A stretch of DNA of 64,000 nucleotides from Nonomuraea sp. NEAU-A123 (GCF_018603905.1 NZ_JAHFZZ010000029.1:63815-127814), one strand, 5' to 3'; counted from the first letter of the stretch, positions 41,903 to 51,245 are shown. The notes: generated by a model from the letters alone, not told the origin. Numbers and translations are program-made.

Positions 41903-43090
41903 TTACCAGGCCACCTCGAGGGACGCCACGCCGTACACGAGGTGGAAGGAGCGGAAGTCCGCGACGGGCGCGACGGCACGCAGCTTGGGGAAGCGCTGGA
42001 ACAGGGCGGGGAAGGCGATCCGCATCTCCATCCGGGCCAGCGGCGCGCCCAGGCAGTGGTGCACGCCGTGGCCGAAGGCGAGGTGGCCGGGCGCGCCGCG
42101 GGTGATGTCCAGCCCCTCGGCCTCCTCCATGAAGGCGGGGTCGCGGTTGGCGAGGGGCAGCGAGCAGATCACCACCTCGCCGGGCTTTATCGTCTGACCG
42201 GCTATCTCGGTCTCCGTGGTGCACACCCGGGCCAGGCTGGCGTGCAGGATGCTGAGCCAGCGCATCAGCTCCTCCACGGCGGCGTCGATCCGCTCGGGCT
42301 CCTTCAGGAGCAGGTCGAGCTGGTCCGGCTGCCGGAGCAGGGCCAGCGTGCCCAGGCCGAGCATGTTGGAGGTGGTCTCGTGCCCGGCGATCAGCAGGAG
42401 GTTGCCGATGCCGATCAGCTCGTTCGTCGTCAGGTCGTCGCCGTGCTCGCGCACCAGCATGCCCAGCAGTTCCTCGCCGGGGTCGGCCTGGATGCGGGTG
42501 ACCAGCTCGGTCATGTACGCGCGCGACTCCAGCTGCAGCTTGAAACGCTCCTCCATGGGCAGCGACACGTCGAGCAGCCGGCCGGTCCTGCGCTGGAAGT
42601 CCCCGCGGTCCTCGTACGGCACGCCCAGCAGCTCGCAGATCACCAGCGACGGGATCGGCAGCGCGAAGGACTGCACCAGGTCGACGGGCGAGCCGGCCTG
42701 TTCCATGGCGTCGAGGTGCTGCTCGACGATGTCCTTGATGCGCGGCTCCAGCCGCCGCATCCGGCGGATGGTGAACTCCGGCGTCAGGAACCGGCGCAGC
42801 CGGGAGTGCTCGGGCGGGTCGAAGGCGAGCAGGTTGCCGGCGCGGAGCGCGGCGATCTCCTCCTCCGACGCGCCGGGCGGCTGGAAGAAGGTCTGACGGG
42901 CGCTGCTGAACCGCTCGGCGTCGCCCAGCACCGCACGCGCGTCGGCGTAGCGGGTCACCATCCAGGCTTCGATGCCGAAGGAGGTGATGACGCGGGTGAT
43001 CCCCTCCTTCTCCCGCACCTCCGCCAGCTCGGGAACGGGATCGAACTGCGCTCGCCGCATGTACAGAGGCAGCGTCGAGATGTCGCTCAT
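41903..43090 (-). CDS. Cytochrome P450
   Basis: 395 residues, the normal length for a bacterial soluble P450. I-helix oxygen-binding motif LIAGHETTSNML, ExxR in EELMRW, and the haem loop FGHGVHHCLGAPLAR with Cys346 as the axial ligand. It resembles CYP105/CYP107-type actinomycete hydroxylases. No ferredoxin gene is adjacent, so it would need redox partners from elsewhere. Linked with a TetR regulator, which suggests substrate-induced oxidation of a small molecule, in detoxification or secondary metabolism. Confidence 0.93.
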   Translation of the reverse strand: MSDISTLPLYMRRAQFDPVPELAEVREKEGITRVITSFGIEAWMVTRYADARAVLGDAERFSSARQTFFQPPGASEEEIAALRAGNLLAFDPPEHSRLRRFLTPEFTIRRMRRLEPRIKDIVEQHLDAMEQAGSPVDLVQSFALPIPSLVICELLGVPYEDRGDFQRRTGRLLDVSLPMEERFKLQLESRAYMTELVTRIQADPGEELLGMLVREHGDDLTTNELIGIGNLLLIAGHETTSNMLGLGTLALLRQPDQLDLLLKEPERIDAAVEELMRWLSILHASLARVCTTETEIAGQTIKPGEVVICSLPLANRDPAFMEEAEGLDITRGAPGHLAFGHGVHHCLGAPLARMEMRIAFPALFQRFPKLRAVAPVADFRSFHLVYGVASLEVAW

Positions 43091-43136
43091 ACAACCCCCA
43101 GCAATGACCAGTCGTCATGAAATGCCCTGACAATAA

Positions 43137-43154
43137 ACGATAGCAACCTATCGC
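43137..43154. promoter_or_regulatory. Inverted repeat upstream of the P450-TetR operon
   Basis: CGATAG-CAAC-CTATCG (43138-43153), extended by A and C on its sides, 47 bp before the P450 start. Size and place fit a TetR operator. Confidence 0.6.
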
Positions 43155-43258
43155 TTAGCCGCAAGAGCATCGGGCGTAAACATTGGGCCTTGACGATCTT
43201 TGTGGTATCGCTAACACTCAACACGCCCCGACACCGCCGCATATCCGGCACTAAAAAT

Positions 43259-43270
43259 GTTAGCGCTAAC
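43259..43270. promoter_or_regulatory. LacI-type operator GTTAGCGCTAAC
   Basis: A perfect 12-bp palindrome with central CG, 37 bp before the GH43 start and preceded by T (TGTTAGCGCTAACC). Related partial sites occur at 43207-43216 (TATCGCTAAC) and 43276-43283 (ACCGCTAG). The responsible regulator is not evident; one of the LacI genes here or elsewhere. Confidence 0.7.
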
Positions 43271-43306
43271 CAAGCTACCGCTAGCTCTAATGAGGAGTTC
43301 GTTGCC

Positions 43307-44695
43307 ATGTTACGCCTGAGAGCCGTGACCCTCGCCGCGGCTGCCGCCACCGGGCTGGTCCTCATCACCGCAGCTCCGGCGCCCGCCGCCGCGCCGATCA
43401 CCACCTCGATCTACACCGCCGACCCGGCCGCCCTGGTGGTCGGCGACACGATGTACCTCTACACGGGCCACGACGAGGCCCCCGCCGGCGGCACGAACTT
43501 CGTCATGCGCGACTGGCACGTGTTCACCTCCGGTGACGCGACGGCCTGGACGGACCAGGGCGCGAAGCTGAAACTTTCAGATTTCTCGTGGGCGGGCGCC
43601 GACGCGTGGGCGGGCGAGGTCGAGCCGCGTAACGGCAAGTACTACTGGTACGCCCCCGTCAACGGCAACGGCGCCGGCTGGATGGACATCGGCGTGGCGG
43701 TCGGCGACAGCCCGCTCGGCCCCTTCCACGACGCCAAGGGCGGCCCGCTGATCAGCGACAGCACCCCGAACTCCTCCCCGCTCAACATCGACCCGACCGT
43801 CTTCACCGACGACGACGGCCAGGCCTACATCTACTGGGGCTCCTACTACGGCCTGCGCGCCGCCAAGCTCAAGCCCGACATGATCAACCTCGACGGAGGC
43901 GTGGTCACCCCGAGCGGCGTGTCGAACTTCTGGGAGGCCCCCTGGATGTTCAAGCGCAACGGCACCTACTACCTCGCCTACTCCGCCAACGACTCGGCCT
44001 GCTCCGCGCCCGGCTACGCGTGCATCCGCTATGCCACCGCGAGCAACCCGCTGGGGCCGTGGACCCACCGGGGCGTGGTGCTCGACCAGGTCACCTCGAC
44101 CACCAACCACCCGGCGATCATCGAGTTCAAGGGCCAGTGGTACATGGTCTACCACAATGCGAACAGCCCCGGCGGCGGCAACTTCCGCCGCTCCGTCACC
44201 CTCGACAAGCTCTACTGGAACGCCGACGGCACCATGCAGAAGGTCGTGCAGACGACGGGTCCCACCAGCTCGAACCTGGCGCTGAGCGCGACGGCGTCCA
44301 CCTCGTACGTCTCGCCGTGGGAGACCCTCGGCGCGATCAAGGACGGCTTCACCCCGGCGAACTCGGCCGACCACAGCCACGGCGCCTACGGCAACTGGAA
44401 CCACCAGGGCACCGAGTGGCTGGAGTACCAGTGGCCGTCCGCGCAGACCGTCGGCCGGGTCGGGGTCTACTGGTTCGACGACGACCAGGGCATCGACCTG
44501 CCCGCCTCCTGCAAGGTCCAGTACTGGAACGGCAGCGCCTACGTGGACGTGCCGGGACAGTCGGCCTGCGGAGTGGCGGCCAACACCTTCAACACCACGA
44601 CGTTCCCGGCGGTCTCGACGACCAGGCTCCGGCTGAGCATCACCTCGAAGACCGGCTTCTCGACCGGCGTCCTGGAGTGGACCGCGCAGGCGTGA
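43307..44695 (+). CDS. Secreted GH43 arabinosidase/xylosidase with F5/8-type module
   Basis: 462 residues from ATG 43307 (GAGGAG upstream). A signal peptide spans ~1-28. The five-bladed propeller has the three expected acids: the base Asp near IYTADPAALVVGDTM, the central Asp in NIDPTVFTDDDGQAY, and the acid Glu in NFWEAPWMFK. The C-terminal ~130 residues form a discoidin/F5-8-like module (SNLALSATASTSYVSPWETL ... RVGVYWFDDDQGIDLPASCK) related to modules in the next genes. GH43 enzymes remove arabinose or xylose from plant polysaccharides; specificity is open. Confidence 0.87.
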   Translation: MLRLRAVTLAAAAATGLVLITAAPAPAAAPITTSIYTADPAALVVGDTMYLYTGHDEAPAGGTNFVMRDWHVFTSGDATAWTDQGAKLKLSDFSWAGADAWAGEVEPRNGKYYWYAPVNGNGAGWMDIGVAVGDSPLGPFHDAKGGPLISDSTPNSSPLNIDPTVFTDDDGQAYIYWGSYYGLRAAKLKPDMINLDGGVVTPSGVSNFWEAPWMFKRNGTYYLAYSANDSACSAPGYACIRYATASNPLGPWTHRGVVLDQVTSTTNHPAIIEFKGQWYMVYHNANSPGGGNFRRSVTLDKLYWNADGTMQKVVQTTGPTSSNLALSATASTSYVSPWETLGAIKDGFTPANSADHSHGAYGNWNHQGTEWLEYQWPSAQTVGRVGVYWFDDDQGIDLPASCKVQYWNGSAYVDVPGQSACGVAANTFNTTTFPAVSTTRLRLSITSKTGFSTGVLEWTAQA

Positions 44696-44720
44696 CCCTC
44701 TCACCAGCACTGGAGGTGCG

Positions 44721-45980
44721 ATGAAACTGCTTCTTCCCCTCTTGCTCGCCGCCTTCTTCCTCACCCCGGTGGAGGCCGCGCAGGCCGCCGAGGTCAACCT
44801 GGCCACCTCGGCGACCCCGAGCGCGTCGTACACCTCGGCCTGGGAGAGCGTCGCGGCGATCAACGACGGCATCGACCCGCCCAGCTCGAACGACACCGTC
44901 AACCGCCGCTGGGGGACCTGGCCCAACACCGGACAGCAGTGGGCCGAGCTGACCTGGGCCCAGGCGCAGACGCTCCGGGTCGCCCAGGTGTACTTCTTCG
45001 ACGACGGCGGCGGCGTGCGCGTCCCGGCCTCGTGGAAGCTGCAGTACTGGACCGGCAGCGCCTACAACGACGTGCCGAACGCGACCGGCTACCCCACGGC
45101 GCTCAACGCCTACAACAAGGTGACGTTCGGCCAGGTGAGCACCACGCGGCTGCGTGTCCTCCTGCAGAGCGGCCAGGGATCGGTCGGGCTGCTGGAGGTC
45201 AAGGCGTTCACCAACGATCCGGGCGGCGGTGGTTCCACCACCACCTGGAACCCGCCGGCCAACCTGGTCACGCCGCTCAACGAGGTCTGGCAGCACGTCG
45301 AGAGCACCTATCCCAACCTGTACGGCTTCCGTAACTACGGCTGGGACCAGATCATGGCCAACGGCGGCTCGATCAACTACTGCGTGCGCTGGGACAGCAC
45401 CGCCACGGTGACCGCCGCCCAGCGTGACCAGATCCACGCCGCGCTGGCCCGGCAGTTCAAGAAGTGGATGGACGTGATGGCCGGCCACAACGCCTGGCCG
45501 TACGCCACCGTGCCCCTCAAGGTCGTCGGCTGGGCGGTGCGCGACCGGGCGCAGCTCCAGTGGAGCGACAACTCGGTCGACGTCTACGTGAACAACATCA
45601 ACGAGAACGCGCCACAGTGCGCCGCGCCCTGCGGCCGGTTCTTCAACCAGAGCGGCACCTACCCGAACTGTCCCGGCGGCGCCTCCCACCACTACGACAT
45701 GTCGCTGTGGCTCACGGCGGGCTTCGGCGGCGGCGCGGGCGGTGACTGGGGCCAGCGCATCGGCAGCGAGTACTACACGAGCAACCTCAACACCGACAAC
45801 ATCCACATCCTGCTCCATGAGATGGGCCATTCGTTCGGCCTGGACGACTTCTACGACTGGACTCCCACGGGGGTGTGCTGCTTCCTGATGAAGGCGGGCA
45901 GCGCGACCTCGATCACCGAGTTCGACGCGTGGATGTTCCGCGACTGGTGGCGGCACCTGAAGAGCCGCTACGGGCTGTAG
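44721..45980 (+). CDS. Secreted zinc metalloprotease-like protein with N-terminal F5/8 module
   Basis: 419 residues: a signal peptide (1-22), then a ~140-residue F5/8-type module (NLATSATPSASYTSAWESVA ... TTRLRVLLQSGQGSVGLLEV), a Gly/Thr linker, and a C-terminal domain with HEMGHSFGLDD, a HExxHxxGLxD zinc signature. Similar proteins are often annotated as cellulose-binding family II. Six cysteines in the catalytic part (YCVRW, QCAAPCGRF, NCPGG, VCCFL) suggest disulfides. It follows GH43 by 25 bp and may be co-transcribed. Substrate protein unknown; whether the module binds cell-wall glycans is inference. Confidence 0.78.
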   Translation: MKLLLPLLLAAFFLTPVEAAQAAEVNLATSATPSASYTSAWESVAAINDGIDPPSSNDTVNRRWGTWPNTGQQWAELTWAQAQTLRVAQVYFFDDGGGVRVPASWKLQYWTGSAYNDVPNATGYPTALNAYNKVTFGQVSTTRLRVLLQSGQGSVGLLEVKAFTNDPGGGGSTTTWNPPANLVTPLNEVWQHVESTYPNLYGFRNYGWDQIMANGGSINYCVRWDSTATVTAAQRDQIHAALARQFKKWMDVMAGHNAWPYATVPLKVVGWAVRDRAQLQWSDNSVDVYVNNINENAPQCAAPCGRFFNQSGTYPNCPGGASHHYDMSLWLTAGFGGGAGGDWGQRIGSEYYTSNLNTDNIHILLHEMGHSFGLDDFYDWTPTGVCCFLMKAGSATSITEFDAWMFRDWWRHLKSRYGL

Positions 45981-45990
45981 GACCAAGGAG

Positions 45991-46019
45991 AGGGCGGCGG
46001 CCGGCGGGGCCGCCGCCCT
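45991..46019. terminator. Bidirectional terminator
   Basis: AGGGCGGCGGCC and GGCCGCCGCCCT (perfect 12-bp arms, loop GGCGG) lie between the convergent stop codons at 45980 and 46022. Confidence 0.85.
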
Positions 46020-46021
46020 TG

Positions 46022-47524
46022 TCACGCGTTGACGGTGAGCGAGTACTCGCGGGTGACGGGGGTGCTCAGCTTGTCGTAGTCCCTGAGCTGGACGGTGAAG
46101 GCCGACGTTCCCGCCTTGACGGGCTTGCCGGTGATCGCGCCGGTGAACCGGTCGAGCGTCAGCCCCTCGGGCAGCGCGCCGCCGGTGACCTGCCAGTCGT
46201 AGAACGGCACGCCGCCCTTGGCCTGGAGCCGCTGGTCGTAGGCCGCGCCCGCCTTCCCCGCCTTGACCGAGGCGGTTTCGATCGAGGGCTTGAGGAAGGG
46301 GGTCAGCTTCTTGTTCAGCTTCCAGCCGGCGTTCTCCGCGATCAGCAGCGTCAGCTTGGTCAGCTCCCACTGCCTGGTCGGGAAGACGTGCCGCCAGCCG
46401 CCGCTCTGGCCGCTCAGCCGGTCCCAGTACGGCTCGTCACCGGGCACGTGATAGCTGGTGTCGAGCGGCACCGGGTAGCCCTGGTAGTCGATGACCTCCT
46501 GGTCGTCCCTGCCCTTGCTCTCGACGTACTTCGCCATCCCCTCCCAGTCGCTGTGGAAGGCGACCGCGTGGCCGTACTCGTGCATGACCAGGCCGTGCAC
46601 GTCGATGACCTGGCCGAGGTCGGTCTTGTACCAGTCCTCGTCGGCCGGCGAGCTGACCAGCTTCATGAGCTGCTCGTCGTACTCCAGGATCATGCTGGTC
46701 GAGCGGTGGTACGGGGTGGGCTTGCCGTTCTGGGTGTGGAACTTGCCGTTGATCGTCGGGTAGCCGGTCGAGTACGGCGTCTGGATGCCGCGGAAGAAGA
46801 CGTACATGCCCTTGTACGGCTTGGCGTTGGTGGCCTCGACCTCGTTCTGCCAGTCGTCGCCCGGCAGCTTGTTGACCTCGTCGCCCGCGGGCACCGTGTC
46901 GAAGGGCTTGAGGTCGAAGAAGGCGAACCAGTTCCGGACCGCCGTCTCCGCCGCCGTGCGCACGCCCGGGTCGGCGAAGTAGCGGGTGATCGTGTCGTAG
47001 CGGTAGTCGAAGTCGATGGGGATCGTCGGCTTGAGCGGGGTCTTCTCGTCCTGCTGGACCATGATCGGCATGCTCTGGGTGATCGTCGCGCCGGTCGCGT
47101 CGGTGGTCCGCATCAGCCACTTGTGGCGTTCGTCCTGGCCGGGGCCCTGCTTGGAGTGGATGGCCAGCCGGACGACCTCGCGGTCGGCCGGGCCCGTGAG
47201 CGTGAAGGTCTTGGTCGCGCCGGTCGCCGTCAGCTCGCTCGGCATGTTGAGCATCAGCCGGGAGGTGCCCTCGGCCTTCAGGTCCACGGTCAGCGGGTAG
47301 GCGATGCCCGGCGTCTTGGGCGCTCTGACCGTCAGCTCGACGTACGGATTGGCCAGGTAGCCCTGCCAGTCCACGAGCTTGACGCCGTAGTCCTTGACGT
47401 TGCGGTAGAAGATGTCGAACACGTCCAGGGCCGGGGCGGCCTGGCGGGCCGCCAGGCCGGGAGCGGGCACGGAGAGCGCGCCCGCGAGCCCGGCCAGGAC
47501 GGTGACTACGGCGATCTTCTTCAC
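46022..47524 (-). CDS. Secreted HExxH metallopeptidase-like protein with Ig-like domain
   Basis: 500 residues with a signal peptide (1-25). The N-terminal beta region (KDYGVKLVDWQGYLANPYVE) is followed by a helical domain containing VMHEYGHAVAFHSDW, a HExxH zinc-binding motif, and a C-terminal ~90-residue putative Ig domain (GVPFYDWQVTGGALPEGLTL, DRFTGAITGKPVKAGTS). It is strongly similar along its length to the next gene but lacks the F5/8 module. Its start lies 17 bp after the neighbour's stop on the same strand. Family not firmly recognised; a cell-surface or exoprotein protease is the best guess. Confidence 0.7.
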   Translation of the reverse strand: MKKIAVVTVLAGLAGALSVPAPGLAARQAAPALDVFDIFYRNVKDYGVKLVDWQGYLANPYVELTVRAPKTPGIAYPLTVDLKAEGTSRLMLNMPSELTATGATKTFTLTGPADREVVRLAIHSKQGPGQDERHKWLMRTTDATGATITQSMPIMVQQDEKTPLKPTIPIDFDYRYDTITRYFADPGVRTAAETAVRNWFAFFDLKPFDTVPAGDEVNKLPGDDWQNEVEATNAKPYKGMYVFFRGIQTPYSTGYPTINGKFHTQNGKPTPYHRSTSMILEYDEQLMKLVSSPADEDWYKTDLGQVIDVHGLVMHEYGHAVAFHSDWEGMAKYVESKGRDDQEVIDYQGYPVPLDTSYHVPGDEPYWDRLSGQSGGWRHVFPTRQWELTKLTLLIAENAGWKLNKKLTPFLKPSIETASVKAGKAGAAYDQRLQAKGGVPFYDWQVTGGALPEGLTLDRFTGAITGKPVKAGTSAFTVQLRDYDKLSTPVTREYSLTVNA

Positions 47525-47540
47525 TGAACGATCTTCCTCA

Positions 47541-49451
47541 TCAAGCGAAAGCCTTCACTTCCAGGAGTCCGACGGACGCTTGTCCGCTCTGCAGGGCCAC
47601 GCGCAGCCGCGTGGTGGAGACTTGCCCGAAGCTCACGTGGTTGTAGGCGTTGAGCGCCGTGGGGTACGTGCCGGGGATGTCCACGTACGCGGTGCCGTTC
47701 CAGTACTGGAGCTTCCAGGAGGCGGGCAGGCGCACGCCGTCGTTGTCGTCGAAGAAGTACACGTCCGCCGACCGGATCGTCTGCGCGGCCGGCCAGGTCA
47801 GCTCGGCCCACTGCGCACCGGTGTTGGGCCAGGTGCCCCAGCGGCGGTTGACGGTGTCGTTCGAGCTGGGCGGGTCGATGCCGTCGTTGATCGCCGCGAT
47901 GCTCTCCCACGGCGAGGTGTACGAGGCGGACGGCGTCGCGGTCCTGGCCAGGTTCGTGGGCGTGGTGGTGCCGCCGACCTGGAGCTGGAACGACTTCGTC
48001 ACCGGAGTGCTCCTGCTGTCGTAGTCACGCAGCTGCACGGTGAACGTCGAGGTCCCGGCCGTCGTCGGCGTGCCGGTGATCGCGCCGGTGAACCGGTCGA
48101 GGCTGAGCCCGGCGGGCAGCGAGCCGCTGGTCACCTGCCAGTCGTAGAACGGCACCCCGCCCTTGGCGGCGAGCGTCTGCTGGTAGGCGGTGCCCGGCGC
48201 GGCCTGGGGCAGGGAGGTGGTGACGATGGACGGCGGCAGGAACGGGGTGAGGTTGCGGTTGAGCTTCCAGCCCGCGTTCTCAGCCACCAGCAGGGCGAGC
48301 TTGGTCAGCATCCATCTGCGGGTCGGGAACAGGTGCGTCCAACCGCCGCTCTGCCCGCTGAGCCGGTCCCAGTTGGGCTGGTCGCCGGGGATGTGGTAGC
48401 TGCTGTCCAGCGGCACGGCGCGGCCCTGATACGCGACGACGTCGGGGTCGTTGCCGCCGCCGGCGACGTAGGAGCGCATCCCGACCCAGTCGCTGTGGTA
48501 GGCGACCGCGTGGCCGTACTCGTGCATGACCAGGCCGTGCACGTCGAGCACCGAGCCGGCGATGTCCGTCTTGTACCAGTCCTCGTCGGCCAGGGAGGTG
48601 AAGAGCTGCTTGTTCGCCTCGTCGTACTCGAAGATCATCGAGGTGGACCGGTGCAGCGGGCCCGCGACCTGCTGGCCGCCCCGGGTGAGGTACTTGCCGT
48701 TCGCGGCGGGGTAGCCGGTCGAGTAGGGCGACTGGATGCCCCTGAAGAAGACGTACATGCCGTTGTAGGCCGCGTTGTTGGTGACCGTGATCTCGTTCTG
48801 CCAGTCGTTGCCCGGCAGGTGGTTGTTCTCGGTCCCGGCCGCCACCGTGTCGAAGGGCTGCACGTCGAAGAACCTGAACCAGTCCTTGACGGCCTCCTCG
48901 GCGGCGGTCCTGAAGGCCGGGGCGTTGAAGTAGCCGGTGATCGTGTCGTAGCGGTAGTCGAAGGTGATGGGGATCGTCGGCTGCAGGGCGGTCTTCTCGT
49001 CCTGCTGGACCCTGATCGGCATCGACTGCTGGAGGGTCGCGCCGGCCGCGTCCCTGATCGCCAGCTTCAGCGTGTGCAGCTCGTCGACGCCGGCGCCGCG
49101 CTTGGAGGCGATCTCCAGCTTGAACGTCTTCTGCTCTGACGCGTTCGCGAACGTCAGCGTCTTGGTGGCGCCCGTCGCGGTCAGCTGGCTGGGCAGATCC
49201 ATCATCAGCCGGGAGGTGCCCTCGGCCTTGAGGTCGATCGTGACGGGGAACTGGGCGTCCTGCGGGGGTTTGACGGTCAGCTGGATGTACGGGTTGGCCA
49301 GGTAGCCCTCCCAGTCCACGAGCTTGACGCCGTAGGTGTTGACGGTCCGGCCGAACATGTCGACGACCTGGGCGGCGGCGAGGGCGTGCGCGGGCGGCAC
49401 GCCGACGAACAGGGAGCTCAGTAACAGGGCCGCGACGGTTAATCGCTTCAT
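47541..49451 (-). CDS. Secreted HExxH metallopeptidase-like protein with Ig and F5/8 modules
   Basis: 636 residues: signal peptide (1-24), the same N-terminal and peptidase-like domains as the gene at 46022 (VMHEYGHAVAYHSDW), the same Ig-like domain, then an added C-terminal F5/8 module (NLARTATPSASYTSPWESIA). That module is almost identical in DNA to the N-terminal module of the + strand gene at 44721. So these proteins are built by duplication plus module exchange. The gene is 13 bp upstream of nothing on its strand except the importer operon that ends at 49465, which probably reads into it. Confidence 0.72.
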   Translation of the reverse strand: MKRLTVAALLLSSLFVGVPPAHALAAAQVVDMFGRTVNTYGVKLVDWEGYLANPYIQLTVKPPQDAQFPVTIDLKAEGTSRLMMDLPSQLTATGATKTLTFANASEQKTFKLEIASKRGAGVDELHTLKLAIRDAAGATLQQSMPIRVQQDEKTALQPTIPITFDYRYDTITGYFNAPAFRTAAEEAVKDWFRFFDVQPFDTVAAGTENNHLPGNDWQNEITVTNNAAYNGMYVFFRGIQSPYSTGYPAANGKYLTRGGQQVAGPLHRSTSMIFEYDEANKQLFTSLADEDWYKTDIAGSVLDVHGLVMHEYGHAVAYHSDWVGMRSYVAGGGNDPDVVAYQGRAVPLDSSYHIPGDQPNWDRLSGQSGGWTHLFPTRRWMLTKLALLVAENAGWKLNRNLTPFLPPSIVTTSLPQAAPGTAYQQTLAAKGGVPFYDWQVTSGSLPAGLSLDRFTGAITGTPTTAGTSTFTVQLRDYDSRSTPVTKSFQLQVGGTTTPTNLARTATPSASYTSPWESIAAINDGIDPPSSNDTVNRRWGTWPNTGAQWAELTWPAAQTIRSADVYFFDDNDGVRLPASWKLQYWNGTAYVDIPGTYPTALNAYNHVSFGQVSTTRLRVALQSGQASVGLLEVKAFA

Positions 49452-49464
49452 GGTGTGAGACCTC

Positions 49465-50367
49465 TCAGTTCTTGATGCCGGTGAGCGTGACTCCCTCGAT
49501 GAAGTAGCGCTGGAGGAAGAAGAACAGCGCCACGATCGGCACGATGACGGCCGCCGAGGCCGCCATCAGGTAGCCCCACTGCGTGATGAAGACGCTCTGG
49601 AACGAGGCCAGCCCGAGCGAGAGCGTGTACTTCTCCTCGTCCTGCAGGTAGAGCAGCGGGCCGAGGAAGTCGTTCCACGTGCCGATGAAGGTGAAGATGG
49701 TGACCACGATGATCGCCGGCTTGGACAGCGGCATGACGACCGTCCAGTACACCCGCCACGGCGACGCCCCGTCGATGTAGGCGGCCTCGTCGAGCTCGAA
49801 GGGGATCGTCAGGAAGAACTGCCGCAGCAGGAACACGTTGAACACGCCCCCACCCGCCCCGGCGAACCAGGCCGGCACGGTGAGCGGGACGAACGTGTCC
49901 AGCGCGCCCAGCTCCTGCCACATGACGAACGTCGGGATGATCGTCACCGCGTACGGCAGCATGACACCGGTCAGCAGCAGCGCGAACACCACGTTGCGCC
50001 CCCGCCAGCGCAGCCGCGAGAAGCTGAAGGCGGCCACCGAGCAGGTGAACACGGTGCCGAGCACGCAGATCACCGCGATGATCACCGTGTTGAGCAGGTA
50101 GAGGCCGAACGGCTGGGCGGTGAGCGCCTCGCTGAAGTTCGACCACTGGAACGGGCGCGGGATCCACTCGGGCGGGGCGACGAACATCTGGCTGTCGGCC
50201 ATCAGCGCGCTGCGCACCAGCCAGACGAACGGCAGCAGCGTCGGGATCGAGCCCGCCACCAGCGCCACGTACAGCAGCGCCCTGCCGTATCTGCGCGGCC
50301 GCCGCAGGCCCTGGGTCGGCGCCACGCCCTTCGCGCGGGTCCTCTCCCGCGCCGCCAGCGTGGTCAT
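49465..50367 (-). CDS. Carbohydrate ABC transporter permease (MalG type)
   Basis: 300 residues from ATG 50367, overlapping the previous stop by 4 bases (ATGA). An N-terminal basic tail precedes the first helix (ALLYVALVAGSIPTLLPFVW). Loop DEAAYIDGASPWRVYW near 190-205; C-terminus RYFIEGVTLTGIKN. Transmembrane subunit of the fifth importer. Confidence 0.9.
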   Translation of the reverse strand: MTTLAARERTRAKGVAPTQGLRRPRRYGRALLYVALVAGSIPTLLPFVWLVRSALMADSQMFVAPPEWIPRPFQWSNFSEALTAQPFGLYLLNTVIIAVICVLGTVFTCSVAAFSFSRLRWRGRNVVFALLLTGVMLPYAVTIIPTFVMWQELGALDTFVPLTVPAWFAGAGGGVFNVFLLRQFFLTIPFELDEAAYIDGASPWRVYWTVVMPLSKPAIIVVTIFTFIGTWNDFLGPLLYLQDEEKYTLSLGLASFQSVFITQWGYLMAASAAVIVPIVALFFFLQRYFIEGVTLTGIKN

Positions 50368-51245
50368 CGGGCACCTGCCATCTCGTAGTAGACCCAGCGG
50401 CGGGCGTTGCGGAACATCAGGAACGTCACCACCATGATGATCATGAAGAGCACCCACGCGAGCGCGCTGGCGTAGCCCATCTCGCTCTCGGTGAAGGCCT
50501 TGCGGAAGAGGTAGTAGACGTAGAAGAGCGTGGCGTGGTTGGGGCCGCCCTCGGTCATCACGTACGCCTGGTTGAACACCTGGAACGTGCCGACCACGCC
50601 CACCACCAGGTTGTAGAAGATGGTCGGCGTCATCATCGGCAGCGTCACGTGCCAGAAGCGCCGCAACGGGCCGCCCCCGTCGATCGACACCGCCTCGTAC
50701 AGGTGGCGCGGCACGCCCTGCAGCCCGGCCAGGAAGATCACCATGGTGTTGCCGAAGCCCCAGGTGCTCATGATGATCAGTGACGGGATGGCCATCTGCT
50801 CGCTGTAGACCCACTGGGAGGTCGGCAGCCCGGCCTGGCGCAGCAGCGAGTTGAGCAGCCCGAAGTCCGGGTTGAAGATCCAGATCCAGAGGACCACGTT
50901 GGCGATCGCCGGGACCAGCGTCGGCAGGTAGAAGATCGTCCGCCAGAGCGACAGGCCGCGCGCCTTCTGGTTGAGCAGCATGGCGACCGCGAAGCTGACG
51001 ATCAGCGTGAGCGGCACCGCGCCGAGCGTGTAGTACGTGGTGGCGCTCAGCGACTTCCAGAACAGCTCGTCGTTCACCATCGCGGAGTAGTTGTCCAGCC
51101 CGACGAACGACGGGCTGCCGCCGATCTGCCAGTCGGTCAGGCTGAAGAAGAACGAGGCGACCATCGGGCCGACGGTGAAGATGACGAACCCGAGGATGGC
51201 CGGCAACGCCATGAGGATGCCCCATCGCGTCTCGAACCTGCGCAT
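50364..51245 (-). CDS. Carbohydrate ABC transporter permease (MalF type)
   Basis: 293 residues from ATG 51245, whose first base overlaps the stop of the binding protein. First helix WGILMALPAILGFVIFTVGP; loop YEAVSIDGGGPLRRFWH, in which the usual Ala-Ser of the EAA loop is Gly-Gly. Partner of the downstream permease. Confidence 0.9.
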   Translation of the reverse strand: MRRFETRWGILMALPAILGFVIFTVGPMVASFFFSLTDWQIGGSPSFVGLDNYSAMVNDELFWKSLSATTYYTLGAVPLTLIVSFAVAMLLNQKARGLSLWRTIFYLPTLVPAIANVVLWIWIFNPDFGLLNSLLRQAGLPTSQWVYSEQMAIPSLIIMSTWGFGNTMVIFLAGLQGVPRHLYEAVSIDGGGPLRRFWHVTLPMMTPTIFYNLVVGVVGTFQVFNQAYVMTEGGPNHATLFYVYYLFRKAFTESEMGYASALAWVLFMIIMVVTFLMFRNARRWVYYEMAGAR

